From an uncultured Spartobacteria bacterium (GTDB lineage: Bacteria; Verrucomicrobiota; Verrucomicrobiia; Chthoniobacterales; Terrimicrobiaceae), in contig CALAPX010000391.1 in NCBI GenBank assembly GCA_937888355.1, forward strand, positions 1-52,669: DNA of 52,669 nucleotides, in the 5' to 3' direction. Position 1 is the first letter of the stretch. Every line of letters starts with the position of its first letter. The position numbers and the translations under genes were made by a program. A model generated the notes under the pieces. That model made no database searches. It had not been told where the DNA came from and saw nothing but the letters and a program-made list of their open reading frames with translations. Below, piece after piece: positions 1-9,323 of the stretch.

Positions 1-729
1 CTCCACGAGAGGATGAGCGATGACAATTTCAGAGCCACTCTGCTCAAGGATTCGCAGATTGCCCAGGGGATCAAGGCCGACAAAGGCCCCGCAAATCATA
101 CGTCCATCGGTTAGCTGCAACTCAACAGATTGGGGATTGGCCCAATGACGATTCAATTCCTTGATTGCCGCACCCATGCCTCCCTCAAGCATGCGATGAT
201 AAGCTCTCGCAATGGCACTCAAGACCAAACCCGCTAACTCATCCATCGGAGGAGGTGAAATCCAGTCCGCCAGGCGCGTAGCAATTCCAGCCAGTTCTGG
301 CGTTTGCTCCCAAGGGGTGTTGTGAACATTCAACCCGAATCCCACGATCAGTTTGCCTGAAGCTGGTTGTTCAATAAGAAGTCCGGCGGTCTTTTTTGAG
401 CCGAGAAGCAGGTCATTGGGCCAGCGCAGACGGACCCCTGTTGCTCCAAGAGTACGGAGGCATTCAAGCAAGGCCGCCCCAACTTGAAGTGAAAACCCCT
501 CACGACTCCGAGGTGATCCATCAGCAGGGAGGACTGCGGAGATCCAAAGCCCGCCGGGAGAGCATGCATACGCACGCCCAAGACGCCCGCGACCTTGTGT
601 TTGGGTGTCCGCACGCAAAGCACTCCAAGATGGCAAATCTCGACACGCTGTGTTTGTGGAGCCGATGGATTCGACATGGTAGAGCGTCCAAGGACCGAGT
701 GACTGAGCAGTAACTTCATTCAACATCAT
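1..729 (-). CDS. birA: Biotin--[acetyl-CoA-carboxylase] ligase, 3' end beyond window
   Basis: The minus-strand frame is open from an ATG at 729 to the window edge (243 codons, no stop), so the C-terminal end is missing. The enzyme makes biotinyl-AMP and transfers biotin to the carrier protein of acetyl-CoA carboxylase in the cytoplasm. Visible family motifs are GRGRLGR (residues 46-52, biotinyl-AMP binding loop), RWPNDLLL (102-109), KKTAGLLIE (112-120) and GFGLNV (130-135), followed by the small C-terminal SH3-like domain. There is no N-terminal winged helix, so this is the single-domain, non-repressor form of BirA. A second ATG lies at 726, and no clear ribosome binding site separates the two. 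It is divergent from cysI. The family call is secure; the exact start is not. Confidence 0.93.
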   Translation of the reverse strand, partial: MMLNEVTAQSLGPWTLYHVESIGSTNTACRDLPSWSALRADTQTQGRGRLGRAYACSPGGLWISAVLPADGSPRSREGFSLQVGAALLECLRTLGATGVRLRWPNDLLLGSKKTAGLLIEQPASGKLIVGFGLNVHNTPWEQTPELAGIATRLADWISPPPMDELAGLVLSAIARAYHRMLEGGMGAAIKELNRHWANPQSVELQLTDGRMICGAFVGLDPLGNLRILEQSGSEIVIAHPLVE

Positions 730-905
730 CTATTGATTTTGTCATGATGATGATTCTGATTAAATCTTGATGTAAACAAGCCCGCTGCTTTTCAAGCATA
801 CAAAAGGGTGGGGTGTACCCATCGTTGCGCTTTGCAGGGGGCGCCTGATCCAAGAAAGGCATTGCGCCTTGCGAAATCATTTAGAACATTACACGCCTTC
901 AATCC

Positions 906-2618
906 ATGAGCACAGCCACACAGGAACCCAAACCACTCAGTGCAAACGAGCCTCTCAAAGCTGGATCCCATCATTTGCGCGGCCAGATCGCCAAAGAGCT
1001 TGCTGACTCTTCAACTGGGGCAATCACCGAGGGGACCGGCCAACTGACCAAATTCCATGGATTATATCTCCAGGATGACCGTGATCTGCGATTGGCGCTG
1101 AAAAAGGCGGGCAAGGAAAAAGCGTTTTCGTTTATGCTTCGCGTACGTCTGCCTGGAGGCACAGCGACGCCACACCAATGGCTCGTGCTGGACAAGTTGG
1201 CTGGTGATGTCTCTTCGCCATCGCTCCGCCTGACAACGCGCCAGACCTTTCAGTTCCATGGTGTCCTCAAGGGAAATGTTAAGCCACTGGTTAAGGGCAT
1301 GCACCAGGTTCTTCTCGATTCCATCGCAGCCTGCGGCGATGTAAACCGCAACGTCATGGCTCCTCCCAATCCGGAGCGCAGCGAGGCGGCAAGCCAAGTC
1401 TACGAACACGCCAAGGCATGGAGCGAGTTCGCACTCCCGAAGACACGAGCCTACCATGAAATCTATCTCGATGAGGAGCTTGTCGCCGGCGGCGAACCCG
1501 AAACCGAGCCAATGTATGGAGACACCTATCTCCCGCGCAAATTCAAGACCGGCTTTGTGCTGCCCCCTTCAAACGATGTGGACATCTTTTCCCAAGACCT
1601 AGGATACATCGCCATCGTCGAGAACGGCAAATTGATTGGGTACAATGTCACCGTCGGTGGCGGGCTTGGCATGAGCCATGGAAATGCAGAGACCTTTCCG
1701 CGATTGGCTGACACCCTCGGATTCATCGCTCCCGATCAAGTGAACAAAATTGGCGAGGCCGTCCTCACCACCCAGCGCGACTTTGGCGACCGTACAAACC
1801 GCAAGCATGCTCGACTCAAATACACGATCCAAGACCGGGGTATTGAATGGTTCAAGGCTGAGGTTGAGAAACGCTCTGGCATAACCTTTGCGTCCGCGCG
1901 CCCAGTGACATTTACGACAATCCAAGACCCCTTCGGTTGGCACGCTTGTGCCGACGGGAGCTGGTTCTTCGGCCTCCACATCCTGAGTGGCCGCATCATT
2001 GACAAAGAGGGCTGGCTCATGAAAACCGCCCTGCGTGAGATCGCGGCATTCCACACTGGCGACTTCCGCCTCACGCCATCTCAGAACCTCACCATTTCCG
2101 GTGTTACCCCAGAAATGAAGCCCCGGATTGAGGAGATCCTCTCCAAGCATGGCCTCGATAAGGAAAACGAACGTTCAGGACTACGCCTCAACGCCCTCTC
2201 CTGTGTCGCTCTTCCCACGTGCGGGCTCGCACTGGCAGAGAGTGAGCGCGCCCTGCCTGATGTGTTGGAAAAATTTGAAGCCGTCCTTGATGAAAACGGA
2301 CTCCGTCACGATGCCATCAGCATTCGCATCACCGGGTGTCCAAACGGATGCGCACGTCCCTATCTCGGTGAGATTGGGTTTGTCGGCAAGGCGCCGAACA
2401 AATATGCACTCTATCTTGGAGCCCGCTACGACGGCACACGCTTGAACAGACTCTTCTCCCCCAGCACCACGATCGAAAACGCGGTCGAGATGCTTCGCCC
2501 AGTCTTCAAGCGCTATTCCCTTGAGCGTCTTGATGGTGAAGGGTTCGGCGACTTTTGCAACCGTGTCATCCTGCCTGCCGATGCCACGTTCCATAGCGTC
2601 GGCACCCAAGCGGCTTGA
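906..2618 (+). CDS. cysI: Assimilatory sulfite reductase hemoprotein (beta subunit)
   Basis: This cytoplasmic enzyme reduces sulfite to sulfide with six electrons through a siroheme coupled to a 4Fe-4S cluster. It has 570 residues, the same length as E. coli CysI, and aligns along its whole length by eye (for example TNRQTFQFHG-like at about 110-119 and TYLPRKFKT at 207-215). The cluster and siroheme cysteines are C433, C439, C478 and C482, in SCVALPTC and TGCPNGC. No cysJ flavoprotein, cysH or cysDN gene is nearby, so the electron donor (an NADPH flavoprotein encoded elsewhere, or ferredoxin) cannot be read from this window. It is divergent from birA, with a 176-bp gap in which I could not define a promoter. 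Confidence 0.95.
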   Translation: MSTATQEPKPLSANEPLKAGSHHLRGQIAKELADSSTGAITEGTGQLTKFHGLYLQDDRDLRLALKKAGKEKAFSFMLRVRLPGGTATPHQWLVLDKLAGDVSSPSLRLTTRQTFQFHGVLKGNVKPLVKGMHQVLLDSIAACGDVNRNVMAPPNPERSEAASQVYEHAKAWSEFALPKTRAYHEIYLDEELVAGGEPETEPMYGDTYLPRKFKTGFVLPPSNDVDIFSQDLGYIAIVENGKLIGYNVTVGGGLGMSHGNAETFPRLADTLGFIAPDQVNKIGEAVLTTQRDFGDRTNRKHARLKYTIQDRGIEWFKAEVEKRSGITFASARPVTFTTIQDPFGWHACADGSWFFGLHILSGRIIDKEGWLMKTALREIAAFHTGDFRLTPSQNLTISGVTPEMKPRIEEILSKHGLDKENERSGLRLNALSCVALPTCGLALAESERALPDVLEKFEAVLDENGLRHDAISIRITGCPNGCARPYLGEIGFVGKAPNKYALYLGARYDGTRLNRLFSPSTTIENAVEMLRPVFKRYSLERLDGEGFGDFCNRVILPADATFHSVGTQAA

Positions 2619-2817
2619 AGCCCACTGCGGGTGAATCAGGTTTGCTGCTAGATCTTCGGATTGCAACCATGGAGATCCGTAGGATGCCATGCCGTGGCTT
2701 TTCGCGCTTTCGCGACACACGCATCGGATCGTGATGTGATCAAAAAAATGCAGTCCGGTGGCTATTGTTCAATTTTCCGCAGGGCCACGTTGGTGTGTTT
2801 CAGAAGGTAAAACGGCT

Positions 2818-2833
2818 TGGCATGGCGATTGCT
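2818..2833 (+). promoter_or_regulatory. Sigma-54 (-24/-12) promoter of amtB-glnK
   Basis: The sequence TGGCATGGCGATTGCT matches the sigma-54 consensus TGGCAC-N5-TTGCW. The invariant GG (2819-2820) and GC (2831-2832) are separated by exactly 10 bases. Transcription would start near 2844, about 36 bases before the amtB ATG. Nitrogen control of amtB-glnK through RpoN and NtrC is the classic arrangement in Proteobacteria. I could not define a convincing NtrC enhancer upstream. Confidence 0.78.
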
Positions 2834-2879
2834 TAAAGCCGTTCGCAACCGGCCACAGCCGGGCAAAAAAACAAACTCA

Positions 2880-4334
2880 ATGAAAAAACACACATCCATC
2901 CTGTCGGGGATCGCCGCAATCGCATTGTTTGCAGGTGGTCTGTTTAATGGGACTCTGGCGCAAGCCCAGGAGTCATCAACCACTGTAGTCGAGACCACTG
3001 CTGTCGTCGTCGCGGAAGTCGCGCCGGCCGCCGAGAAGCCTGCAGGGCCAGCCGAGCCAGATGAAGACTACCTTAAAATGGCGAGGAAATACGGAACGAC
3101 GTTCGATTTCTTCACGATTAGCAATCTCTGGATTCTTATCGCCGCAGCGTTGGTCTTTATGATGCACCTCGGTTTCGCCACGCTTGAAACCGGACTCACT
3201 CAATCGAAGAACACAACAAATATTCTGTTCAAAAATGTGTTCATCATCTGCATGGGCATTCTTGCGTATCTTATTTACGGCTTCAACGCGATGTACCCAG
3301 GGGATTTCAACGGTTTTTTTGCATTTGGCTCTCCAGTCACCATGGAAGCGTATGGAAGCACCGACTTCTCCTACGGCGGAACAAGCCTTTGCATGACTGG
3401 CTACACGGATTTCATTTTCCAAGCCATGTTCGCCGCAACCGCTGCGACGATCGTATCCGGGGCAGTTGCCGAGCGCATTAAACTTTCTTCATTCATGCTC
3501 GGTGTCACGCTCCTTGTGGCTTTCATCTATCCCATCACAGGTTCCTGGAAGTGGGGCGGCGGCTGGCTAGACAATATGGGCTTTTATGACTTTGCAGGAT
3601 CCTCGCTCGTGCACGGATTTGGAGGCTTCGCCGCTCTGGCTGCAGTAATTGTTCTTGGACCTCGTGCCGGCAAATACCTTGCCAATGGAAGAATCAAACC
3701 AATTTTGGGCCACAGCATGCCTCTGGCGACCGCAGGTGTGTTTCTTCTGTTCTTTGGTTGGTTTGGCTTCAATGGCGGGTCAGTCCTGAGCGCCAATCCT
3801 GAAGCTGTTTCTTTCGTCTTTGTTACGACGGCAGTTGCTGCGGCTGCCGGAGGGATCGCGACAATCTTCACCGCTTGGCTACTGCTCAAAAAACCTGACC
3901 TCTCGATGTCACTCAATGGTATTTTGGCTGGTCTCGTTGGCATCACCGCTGGGGCTGACTCGGTAACGATTCTTGGGGCTCTGATCATTGGTCTTATCTC
4001 AGGCGTCCTTGTGGTTTTCTCGATTCTGTTTTTTGACAAAATCAAAATCGATGACCCTGTTGGCGCGATTTCTGTACACGGTGTATGCGGAATTTGGGGA
4101 ACTATTGCCGTTGGCATCGGATTCCTCAATGGCGGTAACGCTGAGCTGAGCTTTATGACTCAACTTATCGGAACGCTGTCCGTTTGCGGGTTCGCCTTTA
4201 TCGTGTCGCTCGTCATCTTCGGGGCTATCAAAGCCATCTTCGGCCTCCGCGTCAGTGCCGAGGAGGAAGAAGAGGGTCTCGATATCAGCGAGCACGGCCA
4301 AGAGGCCTACCCGAACTTCGTGCCAAATAAATAA
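2880..4334 (+). CDS. amtB: Ammonium transporter, Amt family
   Basis: An inner-membrane ammonium channel of 484 residues. A signal peptide (about residues 1-30, cleaved near AQAQ) is followed by an acidic Ala/Pro/Glu linker, and the 11-helix Amt core starts near residue 75. The pore histidine pair is H245 (SSLVHGFGG) and H400 (GAISVHGVCG), and the conserved aspartate is D238. The AVAERIK signature sits at 195-201 and a cytoplasmic acidic tail ends the protein. The TTG-initiated extension from 2817 is rejected because it would start inside the sigma-54 promoter, whereas ATG 2880 gives a clean signal peptide. glnK follows 78 bases downstream; by family precedent the encoded PII protein blocks this channel when nitrogen is plentiful. 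Confidence 0.95.
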   Translation: MKKHTSILSGIAAIALFAGGLFNGTLAQAQESSTTVVETTAVVVAEVAPAAEKPAGPAEPDEDYLKMARKYGTTFDFFTISNLWILIAAALVFMMHLGFATLETGLTQSKNTTNILFKNVFIICMGILAYLIYGFNAMYPGDFNGFFAFGSPVTMEAYGSTDFSYGGTSLCMTGYTDFIFQAMFAATAATIVSGAVAERIKLSSFMLGVTLLVAFIYPITGSWKWGGGWLDNMGFYDFAGSSLVHGFGGFAALAAVIVLGPRAGKYLANGRIKPILGHSMPLATAGVFLLFFGWFGFNGGSVLSANPEAVSFVFVTTAVAAAAGGIATIFTAWLLLKKPDLSMSLNGILAGLVGITAGADSVTILGALIIGLISGVLVVFSILFFDKIKIDDPVGAISVHGVCGIWGTIAVGIGFLNGGNAELSFMTQLIGTLSVCGFAFIVSLVIFGAIKAIFGLRVSAEEEEEGLDISEHGQEAYPNFVPNK

Positions 4335-4751
<417 letters not shown>

Positions 4752-4788
4752 GAGGAAACCTAGGCCTGATGGTCTAAACACCTTGAGG

Positions 4789-4822
4789 CGGCGGGTGGGC
4801 AACATGTCCCCCGCCGCTTTTG
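4789..4822 (+). terminator. Rho-independent terminator after glnK
   Basis: An 8-bp GC-only stem, GCGGCGGG (4789-4796) with CCCGCCGC (4811-4818), has a 14-base loop and is followed by TTTT. Confidence 0.7.
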
Positions 4823-4890
4823 GTTTCAGGACGGAAAGACATCGCGATTTCCAATCGAAAGGAAGTGAAGAAAACTTGAAGGGGAAAATC

Positions 4891-4971
4891 TGCTCGGGGG
4901 GGGACTCGAACCCCCATGCCTTGCGGCATGCGCCCCTCAAACGCACGTGTCTGCCATTTCACCACCCGAGC
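4891..4971 (-). tRNA. tRNA-Leu (anticodon GAG)
   Basis: Read on the minus strand, the acceptor stem GCTCGGG pairs with CCCGAGC plus discriminator A. The anticodon stem TGCGT/GCGCA encloses loop TTGAGGG with anticodon GAG. A class II variable arm, TGCC-GCAA-GGCA, and a T arm containing GTTCGAGTC follow. The CCA end is not encoded. It reads CUC and CUU leucine codons. Confidence 0.93.
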
Positions 4972-5058
4972 GGGACGACATAGGCTAAGGGTTTTTGAAT
5001 TCACTGCAAGCGGGAAGTTCGAGAATCCTCATGAATATCCTGAACTGGTAGTTGAAGC

Positions 5059-5087
5059 TTGACGGAGTAATCCCCTAGACCTTTAGT
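5059..5087 (+). promoter_or_regulatory. Possible sigma-70 promoter
   Basis: TTGACG (5059-5064), a 17-base spacer and TTTAGT (5082-5087) lie 24 bases before the ATG at 5112. The -35 is strong and the -10 is weak. It would drive the two small membrane proteins and the SDR. Confidence 0.38.
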
Positions 5088-5111
5088 GGACTTTTAACAC
5101 CCCTACAATTC

Positions 5112-5510
5112 ATGTTGCTACAACTCTTTTCCATCAGCAGTGCGGGACTCTCTGTGTTGTTGGGCTTATGGTTTCTTGGAAGCAGTTTCGGAAACCAAGG
5201 CCTTCAGAGAACCCTACAAAAAAAGCAGGATGATATCCAAGCCCGCCAGCTAGCGATTCAAGCTCAACAGCAGCAACTTCAAGCTCAGCAACAACAAATC
5301 GATGCAGGAACTCAGCTTTCACAACAAGTTGGTCCTGCGATGATCCGTGATTTGGCCGCACTCCAAATAGAGAAAAATAACAAAAAAATTGGGCAGTTGC
5401 TACTAAAGTATGGCATTGAGGCCAAACTAAATCCTGCTGAGCCTGCGAAACAGTCAGCTCCCGTTCCACCTGCTTCTGCGAAACCAACTCAACAGCCTGG
5501 AGGTCAATAA
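5112..5510 (+). CDS. Small membrane-anchored coiled-coil protein, tandem copy 1
   Basis: 132 residues, function not recognised. An N-terminal hydrophobic helix (about residues 8-27) is followed by a glutamine-rich heptad region (about 35-75, with QAQQQQLQAQQQQ) and a Pro/Ala/Gln tail. The C-terminal part (QLSQQV ... LLLKYGIEA) resembles the same region of the next gene (QQSQQV ... VVQKFNIQR), so the two look like a diverged tandem duplication. The stop of this gene is 2 bases from the next ATG, and GGAGG at 5499-5503 serves as the next gene's ribosome binding site. An operon with the downstream SDR is likely. The real N-terminus of the protein could be a signal anchor; no lipobox is seen. Confidence 0.72.
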   Translation: MLLQLFSISSAGLSVLLGLWFLGSSFGNQGLQRTLQKKQDDIQARQLAIQAQQQQLQAQQQQIDAGTQLSQQVGPAMIRDLAALQIEKNNKKIGQLLLKYGIEAKLNPAEPAKQSAPVPPASAKPTQQPGGQ

Positions 5511-5512
5511 TC

Positions 5513-5908
5513 ATGGAAGACTTTAATGAGCTACCCAGCGGTACACCTGAGCCGGTCAAAGATCGCAAAGATCTCGTATTGATGTTGTTTGGATTGGCAT
5601 TCTGCCTCTTTTTATTTGCGCAGATTAGCAATCTCAGTCAAGCCGCCGCGAACATGAAATGGCAGGCGAATAATCTCGAGCGTCAAATTGAAGCGTTGAC
5701 TGAGTCAGAAACGCGCTTCGCTGATCTCATCAAGCAACGTGAGGTCAATGTCCAACAATCTCAACAAGTCCAAAGTCAATACACGAACCTGTTGGCAGAC
5801 TTGCTGGAGTTGTCGGAATCGGATGCTGATGCCCAAGCCGTTGTGCAAAAATTCAACATCCAGCGGCAAGAGGCCCCTCCGGCAGCCCCATCTGAAAAGA
5901 CGCCTTAA
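5513..5908 (+). CDS. Small membrane-anchored coiled-coil protein, tandem copy 2
   Basis: 131 residues, function not recognised. A short charged cytoplasmic N-terminus (residues 1-21) is followed by one membrane helix (about 22-40, LVLMLFGLAFCLFLFA) and a long predicted coiled coil (about 45-110) that would lie outside the membrane by the positive-inside rule. A Pro-rich tail ends the protein. It pairs with the preceding gene in layout and in its C-terminal QxSQQV ... K(Y/F)xI pattern. The SD sequence GGAGG, 9 bases before the ATG, supports this start. The two products may form a hetero-oligomer; that is inference from arrangement only. Confidence 0.74.
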   Translation: MEDFNELPSGTPEPVKDRKDLVLMLFGLAFCLFLFAQISNLSQAAANMKWQANNLERQIEALTESETRFADLIKQREVNVQQSQQVQSQYTNLLADLLELSESDADAQAVVQKFNIQRQEAPPAAPSEKTP

Positions 5909-5938
5909 TTCGCGCTCAGGCGTCAGGGCATCGGCACA

Positions 5939-6913
5939 ATGACGCGACTACTGCTGACTGGGGCGACTGGGTTTGTCGGCCGAAACCTTCTTTTAAAAGA
6001 AGTTTCTCGCGGCACGCGTATCCATGTTCCAGTGCGCGATCTGCCAAAATTATATGGGCAATTACGGCAAGAAGGCCTTGATGAGTCGCTGATAGAGCCG
6101 CTCCCGGTAGATCCCTTAAAGTGGCCGCAACTCCCTGTTGATCGTGCCATCTTGTGCGCGGGAGTCCTCTTTGCACGAAACCGGAACGAGTATTTCGAGA
6201 CCAATGTCAAGTGGAGCACGCAGATTCTGGAGGCTCTTCCGCCTGGATGTGAAACGGTAGTTCTTTCGTCACAAGCTGCTGGAGGGCCTACTCCCAAAAA
6301 TGCTGTAGCTCGCACGGAAGAGCATCCCGACAATCCATTAACTTGGTACGGTCGATCAAAGTTGGCGTTTGAAGAGCGCTTACGGGATCGTTTTTCAGGA
6401 CACAATATAAAGATTATCAGGCCTCCCATGGTGCTAGGAGCGCGCGATACCGCAACCTTGCCATTGTTTAAAATGGCAGCGGGCATTCTTCGGATAAAGC
6501 CCGGGCTACGGCCCAAGGAATATAGTTTTATTGCCGTGGATGACCTTGTGTCCGGGATCGATGCTGCATGGGGAACATCGTCCATTCGTCCTCTATACAT
6601 TTCCTCAGAGAGAACGATCACAGATTGGGAATTGATCAACACTGTCGCAAAAAGTATTCGCAGCCGTGGAGTCACCATCCCTCTGCCCCAGATTGTTGTA
6701 AAATTGTGTTCCATGCTCGTTGACTCGATCCCTGCGCTGCGTGACGCGGCGCCGAGTCTTACCCGTGATCGTATCCGCGATATCTGGCCAGACCGCTGGG
6801 TTGTTGATAGCACGGCTTTCCGAAAGGCTACCGGCTGGAGTTGCCGCCTGGATCTTTCCGACGCCATTGAGTCTGCCCGCGACTATTACGCCGGCCAAGG
6901 GTTGCTCCGATGA
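5939..6913 (+). CDS. NAD-dependent epimerase/dehydratase (extended SDR)
   Basis: A 324-residue Rossmann-fold sugar- or small-molecule-modifying enzyme. The nucleotide-binding motif GATGFVG is at residues 8-14. The YxxxK catalytic pair appears as WYGRSKLAFE, after a TVVLSSQAAGG strand in place of the usual catalytic serine region. The C-terminal half is the substrate domain typical of atypical SDRs that act on nucleotide sugars or quinone/ubiquinone partners. It follows the coiled-coil pair by 30 bases and precedes the nitroreductase by 58, all on the same strand. The substrate cannot be told from sequence. Confidence 0.85.
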   Translation: MTRLLLTGATGFVGRNLLLKEVSRGTRIHVPVRDLPKLYGQLRQEGLDESLIEPLPVDPLKWPQLPVDRAILCAGVLFARNRNEYFETNVKWSTQILEALPPGCETVVLSSQAAGGPTPKNAVARTEEHPDNPLTWYGRSKLAFEERLRDRFSGHNIKIIRPPMVLGARDTATLPLFKMAAGILRIKPGLRPKEYSFIAVDDLVSGIDAAWGTSSIRPLYISSERTITDWELINTVAKSIRSRGVTIPLPQIVVKLCSMLVDSIPALRDAAPSLTRDRIRDIWPDRWVVDSTAFRKATGWSCRLDLSDAIESARDYYAGQGLLR

Positions 6914-6971
6914 GGCGCTTGGATGCGAAAAAACTTGATGCATTTCGGTATCGGTATTCCCATCGCCGCCC

Positions 6972-7622
6972 ATGAACCCAATCCCGCCTTCTCATCTATT
7001 GGACGCCTTGAATTGGCGCTATGCCACCAAACAATTCGATCCCTCAAAGAAAATAGACGAAGCAACTTGGCAAGTGCTGGAGGAAGCCTTGGTTTTAACG
7101 CCCTCTTCCTATGGGCTCCAGCCATGGCTTTTTTTTGTGATAAAAACCCCCGAACTTCGCGCACGCCTGCGCCCACACTCGTGGAATCAACCTCAGATCA
7201 CAGACGCCTCGCATCTCGTTGTGTTTGCCATCCCCGATAAAATCGATGTGCCATTCATGGATAAATACCTCGATCGCATTGCTGAAGTGCGTGGCGTTGG
7301 ACTTGATTCGCTCGCCTTTTATCGCGACATGATGCTTAAGGACGTAATCACCGGCCCGCGTTCTGCTTGGTCCAAGGAGTGGGCATCCCGGCAAGTTTAT
7401 ATCGCCTTGGGCAATTTCATGACAGCAGCGGCAATAGTGGGAGTAGACACCTGCCCGCTCGAAGGCATTGCACCGCTCGAATACGACTCAATCCTCGACC
7501 TCACAGCCAAGGGATTCCACACTGTGGTGGCATGCGCGGCCGGCTATCGCTCGGCAGATGACAAGTACGCTTCCAGCCCCAAAGTCCGGTTTGAAATGTC
7601 GGACGTCATTCAACACCTCTGA
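6972..7622 (+). CDS. NAD(P)H-dependent nitroreductase family oxidoreductase
   Basis: A 216-residue FMN-dependent oxidoreductase, the same size as E. coli NfsB (217). Family features include an early RYATKQFD segment, TPSSYGLQPW (the flavin-contacting PSS..QPW motif), DASHLVVF, and a late CPLEGI segment matching the PIEG region of NfsB. Members are cytoplasmic dimers that reduce nitro-compounds, quinones or flavins with NAD(P)H; the natural substrate is unknown here. ATG 6972 is used. It lies 49 bases before fumC on the same strand. Confidence 0.88.
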   Translation: MNPIPPSHLLDALNWRYATKQFDPSKKIDEATWQVLEEALVLTPSSYGLQPWLFFVIKTPELRARLRPHSWNQPQITDASHLVVFAIPDKIDVPFMDKYLDRIAEVRGVGLDSLAFYRDMMLKDVITGPRSAWSKEWASRQVYIALGNFMTAAAIVGVDTCPLEGIAPLEYDSILDLTAKGFHTVVACAAGYRSADDKYASSPKVRFEMSDVIQHL

Positions 7623-7671
7623 GCACGAGCCAGCCACCCCATAAGGTGCAGCAATTTAATCTTAACTTACC

Positions 7672-9084
7672 ATGACCACTGTCGAAATACACAATCCCGC
7701 TACCCACCGCCTAGAATCTGACTCGATGGGGGAAATTTCCGTCCCTCACAATGTCTATTGGGGGGCACAGACCGCCCGCTCGCTGATTCACTTTGACATC
7801 GGCGAGGACATCCTTCCTCCCGAGATGGTGAAGGCCCTCGGCATCCTGAAAAAATCCTGCGCTCTTGCGAATGCCGATCTCGGCAAACTCTCGTTGGAAA
7901 AAAGGGATCTGATTGCGAAGGCTGCGGAAGAGGTCATCGATGGGAAACTTGACCCCCACTTTCCTCTCCGTATCTGGCAGACGGGCTCAGGCACGCAGAG
8001 CAATATGAATGCGAACGAGGTCATTTCGAACCGCGCTATCGAAATCGCCGGAGGGGAAATAGGCTCGAAGAAGCCCGTGCATCCGAATGACGACGTGAAC
8101 ATGTCCCAGTCCTCAAACGATACGTTTCCCACCGCCATGTCTATCGCCGCAGCCATGGTTGTTGTTGAGAATCTTATTCCTTCCGTGAAGAGACTCAGGG
8201 ACACGCTGAACGCCAAAGCGCAGGCTTTCGCTGGGATTGTCAAAATAGGGCGCACACACCTTCAGGACGCCACCCCGCTGACGCTTGGGCAGGAATTCTC
8301 CGGCTATGTGACGCTTCTCGACAATGCCCTCCGCGATATCGAACTGTCTCTTGGGGGCCTCTACCAACTTGCTATCGGCGGGACAGCTGTCGGCACAGGC
8401 CTCAATGCCCATCCCGAATTCGGTGACCGCGCCGCTGGGCATATCGCGAAGCTCACAGGACTTCCGTTCGAGTCAGCCCCCAACAAGTTCGCGGCACTCT
8501 CAGGGCATAATGAATTTGTTATTGCCAGTGGGGCGGTGAAATCGCTCGCCTGCGTGTTCATGAAAATAGCCAACGATATCCGTTGGCTTGCAAGCGGTCC
8601 ACGTTGCGGTCTGGGTGAATTGATCATTCCAGAAAACGAGCCTGGCTCATCGATTATGCCCGGCAAAGTTAACCCGACCCAGTCGGAAGCCCTTACGATG
8701 ATTGCAGTACAGGTTATGGGCAATGATGCGACTATTGGGTTCGCCGCCTCACAGGGCAACTTCGAGCTGAACGTGTTCAAGCCTGTCATCGTTCATAACT
8801 TCCTCCACTCCGTCCGCCTACTCTCGGAGGGATGCCGCTCTTTCAACGATCATTGTGCCATCGGCATTGAGCCGAACCTGCCTGTCATAGAAGGCTACGT
8901 GAAAAACTCCCTCATGCTCGTTACTGCGCTTAACCCCCACATCGGCTACGACAAAGCAGCTCAAATCGCCAAGAAAGCACACAAGGAAAATACCAGCCTC
9001 AAGGAGTCCGCCGTGTCTCTCAACCACCTGACAGCCGATCAATTTGACCAGTGGGTTGTGGCGGAAAAAATGACGCGCCCCTGA
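7672..9084 (+). CDS. fumC: Fumarate hydratase, class II
   Basis: A 470-residue TCA-cycle enzyme that interconverts fumarate and malate as a homotetramer without an iron-sulfur cluster. The superfamily signature [11 protein letters not shown] is intact, as are [23 protein letters not shown] and the [10 protein letters not shown] region that carries the catalytic histidine. A class II length near 465 residues and the start at MTTVEIHNP are as expected. An AT-rich gap of about 170 bases follows before the shared terminator at 9254-9290. The window also holds isocitrate dehydrogenase, but not in the same transcription unit. Confidence 0.96.
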   Translation: MTTVEIHNPATHRLESDSMGEISVPHNVYWGAQTARSLIHFDIGEDILPPEMVKALGILKKSCALANADLGKLSLEKRDLIAKAAEEVIDGKLDPHFPLRIWQTGSGTQSNMNANEVISNRAIEIAGGEIGSKKPVHPNDDVNMSQSSNDTFPTAMSIAAAMVVVENLIPSVKRLRDTLNAKAQAFAGIVKIGRTHLQDATPLTLGQEFSGYVTLLDNALRDIELSLGGLYQLAIGGTAVGTGLNAHPEFGDRAAGHIAKLTGLPFESAPNKFAALSGHNEFVIASGAVKSLACVFMKIANDIRWLASGPRCGLGELIIPENEPGSSIMPGKVNPTQSEALTMIAVQVMGNDATIGFAASQGNFELNVFKPVIVHNFLHSVRLLSEGCRSFNDHCAIGIEPNLPVIEGYVKNSLMLVTALNPHIGYDKAAQIAKKAHKENTSLKESAVSLNHLTADQFDQWVVAEKMTRP

Positions 9085-9253
9085 TTGGGAAAGCCACAAA
9101 GGCTTATGTTTATTTCACAAGTTTTTGCTCGTTAAAGCATGGCGAGCTAAACTTGCACGGCGGTCTTTTCTCATCGGCCTGCAATGCGTTTCAAGTTAAA
9201 CGATCCGGCGGCCTCTCAACAGGCCATCAGTGAAGCCTGTAAAAGATTTAACA

Positions 9254-9290
9254 TAAAAAAAGCCTGCGGAATAATCCGCAGGCTTTTTAG
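9254..9290. terminator. Bidirectional terminator between fumC and rplC
   Basis: A perfect 10-bp stem, AGCCTGCGGA (9261-9270) with TCCGCAGGCT (9275-9284), is flanked by an A run (9254-9260) and a T run (9284-9288). It can end fumC on the plus strand and rpsJ-rplC on the minus strand. The 9085-9253 stretch shows nothing else that I can name. Confidence 0.85.
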
Positions 9291-9323
9291 CTATGAAAAA
9301 CTCCCAGGCAAGCCGGGAAACTT

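Noticed and set aside
730-905. SAM or other riboswitch before cysI
   Set aside because: No aptamer core or terminator pair could be seen in the 176-base gap.
2817-2879. TTG-initiated N-terminal extension of amtB
   Set aside because: It would begin inside the sigma-54 promoter, and the ATG at 2880 gives a proper signal peptide.
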